A program made the position numbers and the translations under genes. Positions 1 to 9,060 of a stretch of DNA of 64,000 nucleotides are shown here, in pieces. The DNA is taken from NCBI RefSeq assembly GCF_042643145.1, contig NZ_JBHRSA010000046.1, positions 216,062 to 280,061 on the forward strand, given 5' to 3'. Below the pieces are notes generated by a model, which saw only the letters and a program-made list of their open reading frames with translations, was not told the DNA's origin and did not search any database. Every line of letters starts with the position of its first letter. Position 1 is the first letter of the stretch. This DNA is from Virgibacillus_O xinjiangensis (lineage in GTDB: Bacteria > Bacillota > Bacilli > Bacillales > Amphibacillaceae).

Positions 1-781
1 TCAATTCACCCATTACCTTGTCCATGTAGGTGCGATTATGGACTTGTGTCAAAAAGTCGGTGTATGCCATTGCTTCGAACTTATCCCGCTCGATTTTATG
101 TCGGACAGTCTGGGGGTTGGAGAAGAAAGAACGGGTTACCGTATAATTCAGCAGAAAAAGAATGATCACCAATTCCCAATGCTGTTCCATGAAAAAGACG
201 GTTAGCAATCCATTGGAAAACATGGTCCTTCCCAGTTCCAGGGGGCTTCGCCGTTGCAAAAATCCAGCTATTGCTTTCATGATGTGAATTTGTCCTGTGA
301 TTCGGGTGAGTGATAAAAGGATATCGGAAAGAATGGCGGTGAATACGACCAATATAGCGAGTAGCAGCCAGAAATCGAAAGGAAGGGGTTCTAGGAAGGG
401 ATATACCAGGTGGAAAAGGAAATATGTCATGGAGTATATCAGGCTGTATGCCCCTATTGTATAAAAAGCATGTAGGAACTTCGCCTTCTTTCCGGGAAAT
501 GCTATTTTCCGGTGGGTGACTAAAAGGAAGCGGTAGATTGTCTCAAAGAGAAAGGCCCCTGCAGGACCGACAATCAATACCAAAGCCAACCCGTAGGATA
601 GTCCCTGGTCACCGTCAATTCTCAGCGTTTTCTCTTTGGCATTCAGGCGCCAGTTAAGGTAAGAGAAAATCAGGAAAAGGGCGAGGGCAGGTAAAAATAT
701 AGACAGCTCGACATTGATCTTCCCATATAGTATAGCGATGATCGCGGAACCAACAAATAGACAAAAAGTCAATACCCTCAC
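1..781 (-). CDS. Membrane GGDEF-domain protein (putative diguanylate cyclase), C-terminus cut by window edge
   Basis: I translated this minus-strand frame by hand; it stays open from about 808 to the left edge. The N-terminal part, about 220 residues, is very hydrophobic with six or so membrane segments. It is followed by a sequence resembling the entry of a GGDEF domain: AYTDFLTQVHNRTYMDKV, matching the family's D-LT-x-NR-Y pattern. The GGDEF signature itself would lie beyond position 1, so catalytic competence cannot be judged. The GTG at 781 is preferred because AAGGAG lies 9 bases before it; in-frame ATGs at 790 and 808 are alternatives with no well-placed ribosome site. If active it would make cyclic di-GMP at the membrane, the N-terminal segments acting as sensor. 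It is divergent from the catalase gene. Confidence 0.75.
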   Translation of the reverse strand, partial: MRVLTFCLFVGSAIIAILYGKINVELSIFLPALALFLIFSYLNWRLNAKEKTLRIDGDQGLSYGLALVLIVGPAGAFLFETIYRFLLVTHRKIAFPGKKAKFLHAFYTIGAYSLIYSMTYFLFHLVYPFLEPLPFDFWLLLAILVVFTAILSDILLSLTRITGQIHIMKAIAGFLQRRSPLELGRTMFSNGLLTVFFMEQHWELVIILFLLNYTVTRSFFSNPQTVRHKIERDKFEAMAYTDFLTQVHNRTYMDKVMGEL

Positions 782-986
782 CCCAGCCATCTCCTTGTAT
801 ACATTCATTTAGGTAATTTTTACCAGATAGGTTCATTACTATATTACCATAAAACAGAGTTGTGGGATTCAACTTTTACTATTTCCCCGGAAATGAACAA
901 TCTAATGCTTTATGTTTCTGTTTACATAGAAAGCTGTATACCAGGAGATAGTAGGAATAAAAAGGATTGGAAAGGGGTCCCCATGT

Positions 987-3038
987 ATGCAGGAGAAAGA
1001 GAATAAAGTGACAGAGAAGAGTAAACAGGAACAGTTGGAGCAATACAAGGTAGATGATTCCAATAAGAAATTGACAACCAATCAGGGGCTGAAAGTTTCA
1101 AACGATGAATTGTCTCTCAAGGCGGGTGAGAGAGGACCCACCTTAATGGAAGACTTTCATTTCCGGGAGAAGATGACCCATTTTGACCATGAGCGGATAC
1201 CTGAAAGGGTGGTACATGCACGAGGCAGTGCGGCACATGGCTATTTTGAACTGTATGAATCGATGAAAGACTATACAAAAGCTAAATTCCTGCAAACCCC
1301 GGGAACGAAAACGCCTGTGTTCACCCGTTTCTCTACAGTAGTAGGATCCCGCGGCTCGGCAGATACTGTCCGTGATGTACGCGGGTTTGCGACTAAATTT
1401 TATACAGAAGAAGGCAACTATGACTTGGTCGCTAACAATATGCCGGTATTTTTTATCCAGGATGCAGTGAAGTTTCCGGATATCGTCCATGCGATTAAAC
1501 CTGAGCCCCATAATGAGATTCCCCAGGCCTCAGGAGCCCATGATACATTCTGGGATTTTGTTGCAAACAATCAGGAATCAGCCCACCAGGTGATGTGGCT
1601 GATGTCTGATAGAGCAGTACCTCGGAGTTATCGGATGATGCAGGGGTTCGGCATTCATACGTTCCGTTTCGTCAATGAGAAGGGGAAAGGGCATTTTGTG
1701 AAGTTCCATTGGGTGCCGAAACTTGGTGTCCATTCCCTTGTTTGGGATGAAGCTCAGAAGATTGCCGGGAAAAATCCGGACTATAACCGTCAGGATTTAT
1801 TTGACGCAATCGAGCAGGGCAATTATCCCGAGTATGAACTGGGTGTGCAGATCATTGATGAAAAGGACGAGTTCGCTTTTGATTTTGATATTCTTGACCC
1901 CACAAAAATATGGCCGGAAGAGGATGTTCCCCTACAAATCATCGGCAAATTGGTCCTGAACCGGAATCCGGATTACTTCTTTGCGGAAACGGAGCAAGTA
2001 GCCTTCCACCCGGGGAATGTTGTGCCGGGGATAGATTTCACCAATGATCCATTGCTGCAGGGGCGCTTGTTCTCCTACATCGATACCCAACTGCTCCGCC
2101 TAGGAGGGCCGAACTTTCACGAGATTCCAATCAACCGGCCGGTATGCCCTTTCCATAACAACCAACGGGATGGCTTCCATCGCCAGACAATCAATAAAGG
2201 GAAGGTATCCTACCACAATAACTCCCTATCGGGGAACCATCCGAAGCCGGCAACGGAAGCGGAAGGCGGGTATACCCACTATGAGGAGAAAGTGGAAGGC
2301 AGGAAAATACGTGCCAGAAGTGCAAGCTTTGCGGATCATTTCTCCCAAAGCAAGTTATTCTGGAACAGTATGAGCCCAACAGAAAAACAGCATATTATCG
2401 ATGCCTTCAGTTTTGAAGTGGGTAAAGTAAAAAGCATGAATGTCAGGCAGCAGGTAGTTGAGATGTTTGCCAATGTGGATATTTCGCTCGCAACTGCTGT
2501 TGCAAATAATATTGGGGCGACCCCGCCAACAAAGACAGGTTCCGATGTGACCAAGTCATCCCCAGCACTCAGCCAGGAAAACACAATCAAAACCGCTGCC
2601 ACTCGTAAAGTTGCAGTTTTGATTGACCAAGGGTATTCCGGCACCGCAGTCAAAAACAACCTCCATGAACTCCAAGCTGCTGGGGTGCAGTATGAAACTG
2701 TCAGCAGCAGGCAGGGAATGGTAAAGGGGGAAGATGGTACAGAATTAATGGTGGACCATACCTTTACAACCACTTCTCCTGTTGTATATGATGCTGTTTA
2801 CATCGTTGGAGGTAGCGGGGAGAATCCTGCCTTCCATAAGGACGCTACGTATTTTGTCAAAGAGGCATTCAAACACTATAAACCAATAGGTGCAACCGAA
2901 CAAGGGATCCAATGGCTGGAAGATAATAAGATCAATGGTGAGCCAGGGGTCGTCAATGGGGCTTCTGGTCCATTTGCAAACCAGTTCATTCAGGCAATTG
3001 CCATGCACCGCCACTGGAATAGAAAAATGATGGATTAA
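987..3038 (+). CDS. katE: Large-subunit (clade II, HPII-like) haem catalase, first of a tandem pair
   Basis: Decomposes hydrogen peroxide to water and oxygen in the cytoplasm. The 683-residue length and an extra C-terminal flavodoxin/DJ-1-like domain (about residues 530-680) mark the large-subunit class rather than the roughly 480-residue small catalases. Visible family features are the catalytic His in RVVHARG (His77), the substrate channel segment NNMPVFFIQD, and the proximal haem Tyr in RLFSYIDTQ. The ATG at 987 follows AAAGGGG at good spacing. A weak sigma-B-like pair (GTTTCT at 914, CTGTAT at 934, 14 apart) lies upstream; B. subtilis KatE is sigma-B controlled, but this match is only 4 of 6 in each box. 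A terminator separates it from the second copy at 3165. Confidence 0.95.
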   Translation: MQEKENKVTEKSKQEQLEQYKVDDSNKKLTTNQGLKVSNDELSLKAGERGPTLMEDFHFREKMTHFDHERIPERVVHARGSAAHGYFELYESMKDYTKAKFLQTPGTKTPVFTRFSTVVGSRGSADTVRDVRGFATKFYTEEGNYDLVANNMPVFFIQDAVKFPDIVHAIKPEPHNEIPQASGAHDTFWDFVANNQESAHQVMWLMSDRAVPRSYRMMQGFGIHTFRFVNEKGKGHFVKFHWVPKLGVHSLVWDEAQKIAGKNPDYNRQDLFDAIEQGNYPEYELGVQIIDEKDEFAFDFDILDPTKIWPEEDVPLQIIGKLVLNRNPDYFFAETEQVAFHPGNVVPGIDFTNDPLLQGRLFSYIDTQLLRLGGPNFHEIPINRPVCPFHNNQRDGFHRQTINKGKVSYHNNSLSGNHPKPATEAEGGYTHYEEKVEGRKIRARSASFADHFSQSKLFWNSMSPTEKQHIIDAFSFEVGKVKSMNVRQQVVEMFANVDISLATAVANNIGATPPTKTGSDVTKSSPALSQENTIKTAATRKVAVLIDQGYSGTAVKNNLHELQAAGVQYETVSSRQGMVKGEDGTELMVDHTFTTTSPVVYDAVYIVGGSGENPAFHKDATYFVKEAFKHYKPIGATEQGIQWLEDNKINGEPGVVNGASGPFANQFIQAIAMHRHWNRKMMD

Positions 3039-3043
3039 CCAAG

Positions 3044-3071
3044 AGGAGTGCTGTTATGGCGCTCCTTTTTT
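3044..3071 (+). terminator. Intrinsic terminator between the two catalase genes
   Basis: AGGAGTGC (3044-3051) pairs with GCGCTCCT (3059-3066), followed by a run of T. It lies 6 bases after the first catalase stop, so the second copy probably has its own promoter in 3072-3150. Confidence 0.8.
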
Positions 3072-3164
3072 CGTGGCTTTCCCTGTTTAGGAACTGTTTA
3101 TTGGTGGAATAGAACTTCAATGGATTGCTATCCACTAAATAATCTCTAGGAGGGACAGTTGGCC

Positions 3165-5213
3165 ATGAAAAACAGACGCAATGTCGATGGCAACAGTAAG
3201 GACGAACAACTGGAGCAGTTCCGTACAGAGGACAAGGATAAAGATCTGACCACCAACCAAGGGTTGAAAGTATCTGAAGATGAATTTTCACTAAAGGCCG
3301 GAGAAAGAGGTCCGACATTAATGGAGGATTTCCATTTCCGCGAAAAAATGACCCATTTTGACCATGAACGTATACCGGAAAGAGTCGTCCATGCTCGAGG
3401 ATATGCAGCGCATGGGGAGTTTGAATTATATGAGTCGATGAAAGATTATACGGCTGCAAAATTCCTGCAGGAGCCTGGTACGAAAACCCCTGTCTTTGTC
3501 CGGTTTTCTACGGTGGCAGGATCTAAAGGGTCCGGAGAGCTAGCAAGAGACGTTCGTGGATTCGCAACCAAGTTTTACACGGAGGAAGGCAACTTCGACC
3601 TTGTTGGAAACAATATGCCCGTATTCTTTATCCAGGATGCTATAAAATTTCCAGATCTTATTCATGCAGTGAAGCCGGAGCCGCATAACGAGATACCGCA
3701 GGCAGCTTCCGCTCATGACACCTTTTGGGATTTTGTGGCCAATAATCAGGAATCAGCCCATATGATCATGTGGCATATGTCAGATAGAGCCATCCCCCGC
3801 AGTTTCAGAATGATGGAAGGTTTCGGAGTACATACCTTCCGTTTTGTGAATGAACAAGGAAAAGGGCATTTTGTGAAGTTTCATTGGAAACCAAAGCTGG
3901 GGGTTCACTCTGTTGTCTGGGATGAAGCACAGAAAATTAATGGGAAGGATCCCGATTTCCATCGTGGAGACCTGTATGAAGCCATTGAGAAGGGCAATTA
4001 TCCAGAATGGGAATTCGGAGTGCAAATCATCGATGAAGCAGACGAAGACCAGTTTGATTTTGATATATTAGATCCGACAAAAATATGGCCGGAAGAAGAG
4101 GTGCCTGTACAAATCATCGGTAAAATGACTCTTAATCGGAATGTCGACAATGTGTTTGCCGAGACGGAACAGGTAGCTTTCCACCCAGGACATGTTGTAC
4201 CTGGTATTGATTTCACCAATGACCCGTTGCTTCAAGGTAGATTATTCTCCTATACCGACACACAATTGATTCGACTAGGCGGGCCGAACTTTCACGAAAT
4301 TCCGATCAACCGTCCAGTATGCCCATTTCATAATAATCAACGGGATGGCTATATGAGACAGACGATCAATAAAGGGCAGGTAAGCTATCATAACAACTCG
4401 TTTTGGAAAAATACGCCATCACCTGTCAGTCCCCAAAATGGTGGCTATCAACATTATCAGGAAAAAGTGGAAGGCAGGAAAGTGAAGGCACGGAGTGACA
4501 GCTTCAAGGACCACTTTTCCCAAGCAGCATTGTTCTATAACAGTATGAGTGCGCCTGAAAAAGAACATATCAAAGAAGCGATGAGCTTTGAACTGGGGAA
4601 ATGTAAAAGCAAGGATGTCCGGCAGCAAGTAGTGGACATGTTTGCTAATGTGAATCTCGATATGGCCCAGGAAGTGGCAGAAAATATCGGAGTGAAACCT
4701 CCGGAAACAGGAGGATCGGAAGTCGCTAAAGCTTCTCCGGCTCTCAGTCAGGAAAATACGACCAAAACAGCGGAAACACGCACTACAGCAGTGCTGGTAG
4801 GAGAAGGTTTCAACGGTTCCGAAGTTAAGAAGGTTTTACAAGGTTTAGAAGAGAACGGTGTAGATCCAGTAGTCATCAGCAGCCGACAGGGAATGGTTAA
4901 AGCTGACGACGGTACAGAAGTGGAAGCAGCGGAGCGCTTCGATACGGCTGACCCTGTGTTGTTTGATTCCTTGTACGTTGTTTCTGGTGCTCGTGTGGAC
5001 AAGAAATTCCAACAGAATGCTTCTTACTATCTCCAAGAGATGTATCAGCATTATAAGCCGATCGGGGCCACACATGAAGGGGAGCAGCTGGTTAAAGAAA
5101 ATGAGATGGAAAATCAAGAAGGAGTAATTACAGAGCAAGAACCTGACAGCTTTGTAACACGGTTTGTAGATGCTGTTGCTGCCCATAGGTATTGGGGGAG
5201 AGACGTAGATTAA
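3165..5213 (+). CDS. katE: Large-subunit haem catalase, second tandem paralogue
   Basis: A second full-length clade II catalase, 682 residues from the ATG at 3165 (an in-frame TTG at 3159 would add two). AGGAGGG at 3148-3154 could serve either start. It keeps the same landmarks as its neighbour: RVVHARG, NNMPVFFIQD, RLFSYTDTQ and the C-terminal flavodoxin-like domain. The catalytic domains are near-identical over long stretches, while the N-terminal 25 residues and the C-terminal domain (about 530 onward) differ much more, with different acidic and basic content. This is a tandem duplication followed by divergence of the tail. The two may differ in expression, stability or peroxide affinity. 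It ends at a strong bidirectional terminator shared with the converging symporter gene. Confidence 0.95.
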   Translation: MKNRRNVDGNSKDEQLEQFRTEDKDKDLTTNQGLKVSEDEFSLKAGERGPTLMEDFHFREKMTHFDHERIPERVVHARGYAAHGEFELYESMKDYTAAKFLQEPGTKTPVFVRFSTVAGSKGSGELARDVRGFATKFYTEEGNFDLVGNNMPVFFIQDAIKFPDLIHAVKPEPHNEIPQAASAHDTFWDFVANNQESAHMIMWHMSDRAIPRSFRMMEGFGVHTFRFVNEQGKGHFVKFHWKPKLGVHSVVWDEAQKINGKDPDFHRGDLYEAIEKGNYPEWEFGVQIIDEADEDQFDFDILDPTKIWPEEEVPVQIIGKMTLNRNVDNVFAETEQVAFHPGHVVPGIDFTNDPLLQGRLFSYTDTQLIRLGGPNFHEIPINRPVCPFHNNQRDGYMRQTINKGQVSYHNNSFWKNTPSPVSPQNGGYQHYQEKVEGRKVKARSDSFKDHFSQAALFYNSMSAPEKEHIKEAMSFELGKCKSKDVRQQVVDMFANVNLDMAQEVAENIGVKPPETGGSEVAKASPALSQENTTKTAETRTTAVLVGEGFNGSEVKKVLQGLEENGVDPVVISSRQGMVKADDGTEVEAAERFDTADPVLFDSLYVVSGARVDKKFQQNASYYLQEMYQHYKPIGATHEGEQLVKENEMENQEGVITEQEPDSFVTRFVDAVAAHRYWGRDVD

Positions 5214-5223
5214 TAGACAAAGA

Positions 5224-5255
5224 GAAAGGTGCTGGAAAATGTTCCAGCACCTTTC
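5224..5255. terminator. Bidirectional terminator between catalase and symporter
   Basis: A 14-bp stem (GAAAGGTGCTGGAA against its complement at 5242-5255) sits between converging genes, with T-rich flanks on both sides. It can end transcription from either direction. Confidence 0.85.
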
Positions 5256-5259
5256 TTAT

Positions 5260-6663
5260 TTAATCTTTATCACTGAATAACGTGATCTTAGGGGCTCCTC
5301 CATTCCCATTATAAATGCGGTACATATAATCATCCGTCAGGCTCTTTACCTCTCTGCTCAGGAAAATCATCGGTATGATATTCAGGATGACGACAATCGC
5401 AAGCATCAGATCCACTAATTGCCATACAAATTGGAGGCCACCGATGGCACCGATATAGATGGCTATCAGATAGACGATCCGCATTCCTTGTGCTGCTTTC
5501 GGATTAAAGAGGTATTCCGCTTGTTTCTCTCCATAGAATATTAGAATACCGATGGTAGTAATGACAAAGAATATGAGGAAGATGGCAATGAATGCACTGC
5601 CGAATGTTTCTCCGAATACACTTCCATAAGCGACACTGATCATGATAGAAGCCTGTTCAGGCCCTACTTCCTGCCATGCGCCTGTTACAAGGACCACAAG
5701 CCCCGACACAGTACAGATGATAATCGTGTCGACAAAAACACTGAAAACACCCCAAAATGCTTGTTTGGACGGATGGTCCGTCTGCGCTGCAGCATGAGCA
5801 ATGGGAGCAGTACCTACCCCTGCCTCGTTTGAATAAAGACCTCTAGCCATTCCCCAACGCAATGCTTGAGCAATTCCCGCACCTGCAAATCCCCCGGCAG
5901 CAGAAATCGGTGTGAAAGCATGAGTGAAAATCAATGCGAAGACATGAGGTAATTCGTCGATATGCACCCCTATTATGATGAATCCAAACAACAAATAGGT
6001 AATGACCATGAATGGTACCAGCTTATCGGTTATCTTCGAGATTCTTTTAATGCCGCCAAACACCATGATACCGATAAGCACAGCAAGGATGATTCCTGTC
6101 ATACTCTGTGAGAATCCGAACGTTCCCTCTAACTGTGTCGATATGGAATTGGATTGCACCATTGTACTTGGGATCAATTCAATCATCAGGAAAAACGCAA
6201 ATAATGTCGCAACTTTGTCCCACCCTAAAGCTTTCTTTATGTAATACTGTGGGCCACCTACCCAAATTCCTTTATCATTCTTCTGCCTATATTTTAACCC
6301 CAGCAGAATTTCCCCGTATTTTGTCGCCATTCCAATTAAGGCGACCAGCCACATCCAGAATAAGGCCCCAGGTCCTCCAAGTGCAATTGCTATAGGCACC
6401 CCGACGATATTTGTTGCTCCGGCTGTAGAGGCCAGTGCCGATGTAAATGCCTGAAATGGAGTGATTGTCCCTGTATGCCGGTTCTTCTTGAATACTTGGC
6501 CAATCGTCTTTTTCAAGATATGCGGAAAAAGGCGCAATTGGAAGAACTTCAATCGATATGTATATAGTACTCCCGTGAATAGTAGTAAGGCTGATAACAC
6601 ATAGGTCCACATGAAATCCGATATGCCAGCCACAATAGCTTCAAATAATTCCATCTGTCTCAT
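5260..6663 (-). CDS. Sodium:alanine/glycine symporter, AGCS family
   Basis: A 467-residue polytopic membrane protein of the alanine/glycine:cation symporter family (AlsT, GlyP, DagA relatives), which takes up small neutral amino acids with sodium. The family signature is visible as GGPGALFWMW near residue 90, and the conserved NEAGVGTAPIAHAAA motif lies near 280. Ten or eleven hydrophobic segments are apparent. The start at 6663 follows GAGG by 5 bases; a second ATG at 6654 is possible. It is transcribed alone, convergent with the catalase and divergent from the actin-like gene at 7015. Sodium-coupled uptake suits a halophile, but the substrate (alanine, glycine or glutamine) cannot be told from sequence. 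Confidence 0.92.
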   Translation of the reverse strand: MRQMELFEAIVAGISDFMWTYVLSALLLFTGVLYTYRLKFFQLRLFPHILKKTIGQVFKKNRHTGTITPFQAFTSALASTAGATNIVGVPIAIALGGPGALFWMWLVALIGMATKYGEILLGLKYRQKNDKGIWVGGPQYYIKKALGWDKVATLFAFFLMIELIPSTMVQSNSISTQLEGTFGFSQSMTGIILAVLIGIMVFGGIKRISKITDKLVPFMVITYLLFGFIIIGVHIDELPHVFALIFTHAFTPISAAGGFAGAGIAQALRWGMARGLYSNEAGVGTAPIAHAAAQTDHPSKQAFWGVFSVFVDTIIICTVSGLVVLVTGAWQEVGPEQASIMISVAYGSVFGETFGSAFIAIFLIFFVITTIGILIFYGEKQAEYLFNPKAAQGMRIVYLIAIYIGAIGGLQFVWQLVDLMLAIVVILNIIPMIFLSREVKSLTDDYMYRIYNGNGGAPKITLFSDKD

Positions 6664-6713
6664 CCCATCCTCAATATTGTATGTACCTTTATTACCCTTT
6701 TCTTAATTTTATT

Positions 6714-6932
6714 ACACATGTTTACCGGAATAAAGGAGGGAGATGAGAGTTCTGAGAGACTGATATTTTGATGTATACATAAAATGTAAACATGTAAACA
6801 AAAAGAAAACATTTGTGTTCTACATACGTGTTCATGTATGCAAAAACGTGTACATGCTGATATGACAGTCGTTTGCAATTTTGTAAACATGTAAACATAA
6901 GTTGTTTACAAGTGCACAGAATTGTACACACG
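6714..6932. repeat. Field of TGTAAACA iterons upstream of parM-like gene (candidate centromere/operator)
   Basis: This 350-bp gap carries five exact copies of the octamer TGTAAACA: head-to-tail pairs at 6785-6800 and 6882-6897, and one inverted copy at 6903-6910. Degenerate copies occur at 6719-6726 (TGTTTACC), 6849-6856 (TGTACATG) and 6923-6930 (TGTACACA), with related ATGTATACAT at 6771. Arrays of short direct and inverted repeats directly before an actin-like gene are what parC centromeres of type II plasmid partition systems look like, where ParR binds the repeats and represses the promoter. That role is inference. The repeats also overlap the expected promoter area of both divergent genes. 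Confidence 0.65.
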
Positions 6933-7014
6933 AAAGTCCTGATTGCTAAAATCCTCCAAAACTAGTATTCTATTACTTAACAGTCTAGTTAAATTTGGAA
7001 GGGGAATTTATTTC

Positions 7015-8220
7015 ATGAATAATTCAAGAATAGCTGCAGTTGATGTAGGTAATGATGCGTTGAAGGCAAACTTTGGTAAAATGGAGAATGAATTGTACAT
7101 ACCGAATGTCATTGCCCCAGATTTTGAGGACCGCCCGGTCATAGGGATTGAGGAACTGGACGATAAAGATGTCATGGAAAACATCCATGTTCGCCTGCAC
7201 TCTCCTGCACTGGAAGATAATAATGCTGTTTATCGTGTAGGTAACCTGGCTACTAAAAGTACAAACTCACAGGAGTTGGACCCAGGGAGCAGCAAGTCGG
7301 AAGAAGATCAGACTCTCGTCATGCTCTTGACAGCAATTGCATTGGATGCTGTAGGCAATAGCACAGCACAGCCGGGGAAAGGGAATGTTCTGGATGTGAA
7401 TTATTCCTTGGGTACAGGACTGCCCCTCCGGGAAGTAAAAGAAGGTAAGGATGTAGGGTATCGTTCACAGCTTTTGGGTTCTGTCCATCAGGTAGAGTTC
7501 CTGGTTACACCAAAACATCAGGGCAAAAAAGTAAATATCAAGTTTGATGAAGTGAAAGTCTATCCGGAAGGCTTTGCTGCCTATGTCAATCTGATCATGG
7601 ATAATGATTTGAAAGTGATCAACAAAGATTTAATTGATAAGCAAATCCTCATCCAGGATATTGGTGGGCTATCGACAGATATTGCTGTCATCCGCAACCG
7701 TAACGTGGATGATGATAAGGCACAAGGGTTCAATTTGGGTGTATCTGAGTCGCTGGAACAGATTCGTGAAGAAATACGCTCCAAACATGGTGTGGAATTG
7801 GACAGCCGCCGGGATGTTGTCGATATCATTACGAGAAAGAATGACCGCCACCATATCATGGTCAGGGGAAGCAGAACGAATGTACATGATATAACCGATC
7901 ATATCCTACTCGAACTTGCGAAGAAAGAGTACCGCTTCCTGCGTAATGTGTGGCAGAAGAATTCCCAGTCGGAGATCTGCTACTTTGTGGGCGGTGGTTC
8001 TGCAGTACTGAAAGATTACATTAAAGCATTAAATAATAAAATGGACGGCTTTAATATCGAATTCTTTGAGGATGAGCAGGAAAGCATCTGGATGATGGCC
8101 AATGCATACTATAAACTGATTATGGACTATGTGCAGAAGAAGACGAAAAACGAGAGTAAAAGTGAACATAAGAATGAGCATAAGGGTGCTGAGAAAGCGG
8201 CAGAAAAATCGGCTAAGTAA
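7015..8220 (+). CDS. parM: Actin-like ATPase, ParM/StbA/Alp type
   Basis: A 401-residue actin-fold ATPase. The three nucleotide-binding motifs are readable: phosphate 1 AVDVGNDALKANFG near residue 8, phosphate 2 IQDIGGLSTDIAVI near residue 213, and the adenosine motif YFVGGGSAVLKDYI near residue 323. It resembles ParM and Alp-family proteins of plasmids rather than MreB or FtsA. Such proteins form filaments that push DNA bound by a ParR adaptor. The ATG at 7015 has GGAAGGGGAA in front; an upstream in-frame TTG at 6943 has no ribosome site. The C-terminus is a lysine/glutamate-rich tail of about 25 residues. It is followed 10 bases later by a ribbon-helix-helix protein, and preceded by the iteron field. 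No plasmid replication gene is near. Confidence 0.9.
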   Translation: MNNSRIAAVDVGNDALKANFGKMENELYIPNVIAPDFEDRPVIGIEELDDKDVMENIHVRLHSPALEDNNAVYRVGNLATKSTNSQELDPGSSKSEEDQTLVMLLTAIALDAVGNSTAQPGKGNVLDVNYSLGTGLPLREVKEGKDVGYRSQLLGSVHQVEFLVTPKHQGKKVNIKFDEVKVYPEGFAAYVNLIMDNDLKVINKDLIDKQILIQDIGGLSTDIAVIRNRNVDDDKAQGFNLGVSESLEQIREEIRSKHGVELDSRRDVVDIITRKNDRHHIMVRGSRTNVHDITDHILLELAKKEYRFLRNVWQKNSQSEICYFVGGGSAVLKDYIKALNNKMDGFNIEFFEDEQESIWMMANAYYKLIMDYVQKKTKNESKSEHKNEHKGAEKAAEKSAK

Positions 8221-8230
8221 GTAGGGTGAG

Positions 8231-8815
8231 ATGATGGCAAAGAAGAGTATCGAACGGGGACAGACGATTACGTTTCGTGTCCCGTCTGACACACCTGATT
8301 ATCTTTTGAAGCAGCTACAGAGATTGAAAGATAGTGAACGGAGGAACTTTTCCAGTCAAATTGCCCAATTTGTACTCAAGGGTGTGAATGAGACCTATGC
8401 AAGAGAGAAAGAGACGATAACGGTCCCTTTGCCAAAACAGCTGACAAAGGAGCAGAAAAGCTGGTTGAAGCACGAACACTCTGAAGCATTGATCGGTACC
8501 ATCCTCTATCAGCTGTTAAGCGATCCCATGCGAGCGACCACGCTGCTCGCTTCACTCAACAGCAATACGACGGATATCGATCAAGCGCTTTACCTGCAGG
8601 AAGAACATCCTTTTCCAATGGGAGAAAATCACAGGGAAGAGCAGACAGAAACTCCGGAACCTCAGGATACGGAAGAAATGGCTGCTACTGCAGAGAAATT
8701 GGACAATATCGATATGGACATCCTGGATGATATTCATGAAGTTACAACAGAGACAGAGAAGGAGACAGAAGAGGAAGATCCGTTGGCAGACTTCTTCTCC
8801 AGCATGAATAAATAA
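8231..8815 (+). CDS. Ribbon-helix-helix protein, probable ParR-like DNA adaptor
   Basis: 194 residues. The N-terminus reads as a ribbon-helix-helix: a beta strand QTITFRVP, then helix A around DYLLKQLQRLKD and helix B around SQIAQFVLKGV. The second half is strongly acidic and probably disordered, ending in DPLADFFSSMNK, a hydrophobic patch at the extreme C-terminus. In ParR proteins the N-terminal RHH binds the centromere and the C-terminal tail binds the ParM filament, so this architecture fits. It lies 10 bases after the actin-like gene, with AGGGTGAG before tandem ATGs at 8231 and 8234. No sequence-level match to a named ParR is claimed; the call rests on fold pattern, length and position. 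Confidence 0.7.
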   Translation: MMAKKSIERGQTITFRVPSDTPDYLLKQLQRLKDSERRNFSSQIAQFVLKGVNETYAREKETITVPLPKQLTKEQKSWLKHEHSEALIGTILYQLLSDPMRATTLLASLNSNTTDIDQALYLQEEHPFPMGENHREEQTETPEPQDTEEMAATAEKLDNIDMDILDDIHEVTTETEKETEEEDPLADFFSSMNK

Positions 8816-8859
8816 AGGGTCGATAGTACCGATGAGCAGTGTGAGGATAAATACACGAT

Positions 8860-8896
8860 AAACCACCCCTACTCTTGGTGAGAGTAGGGGTGGTTT
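8860..8896 (+). terminator. Terminator-like hairpin after the parR-like gene
   Basis: A 16-bp perfect stem, AAACCACCCCTACTCT (8860-8875) with its complement at 8881-8896 and a 5-base loop, 45 bases after the stop. The T run is short (TTT), so termination strength is uncertain. Confidence 0.7.
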
Positions 8897-8903
8897 ATGT
8901 CTG

Positions 8904-8934
8904 TTGGTAAACAATCGCTTGGATATGCTATAAT
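8904..8934 (+). promoter_or_regulatory. Extended -10 promoter for the MurE-like gene
   Basis: TGCTATAAT (8926-8934) is a perfect -10 with a TGn extension. The best -35 is TTGGTA at 8904, 19 bases away, so the extension probably carries recognition. Initiation near 8941 would give a leader of about 135 bases. Confidence 0.55.
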
Positions 8935-9019
8935 TTTAGTTTGATAAGACTGTTTAATAAAGATGGTAATAGAGGTATATAGAAAGAGTGCAAGTAGCCC
9001 TTCAGGTTACATAAAAAAG

Positions 9020-9060
9020 CTGGAAACCAGTGCGCTGTTGGTATAAGAGTCTGCGCCTGG
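9020..9060 (+). promoter_or_regulatory. Two mutually exclusive hairpins in the leader of the MurE-like gene
   Basis: CCAG at 9027-9030 can pair back with CTGG at 9020-9023 (loop AAA) or forward, together with GCGC at 9032-9035, with GCGCCTGG at 9053-9060. The second hairpin ends 4 bases before the AGGAGG ribosome site. Another small hairpin (GTAGCC with GGTTAC) lies near 8987-9010. No known riboswitch class was recognised. Confidence 0.35.

Noticed and set aside
914..939. Sigma-B promoter of the first catalase
   Set aside because: Only 4 of 6 bases match in each box, too weak to list as a feature.
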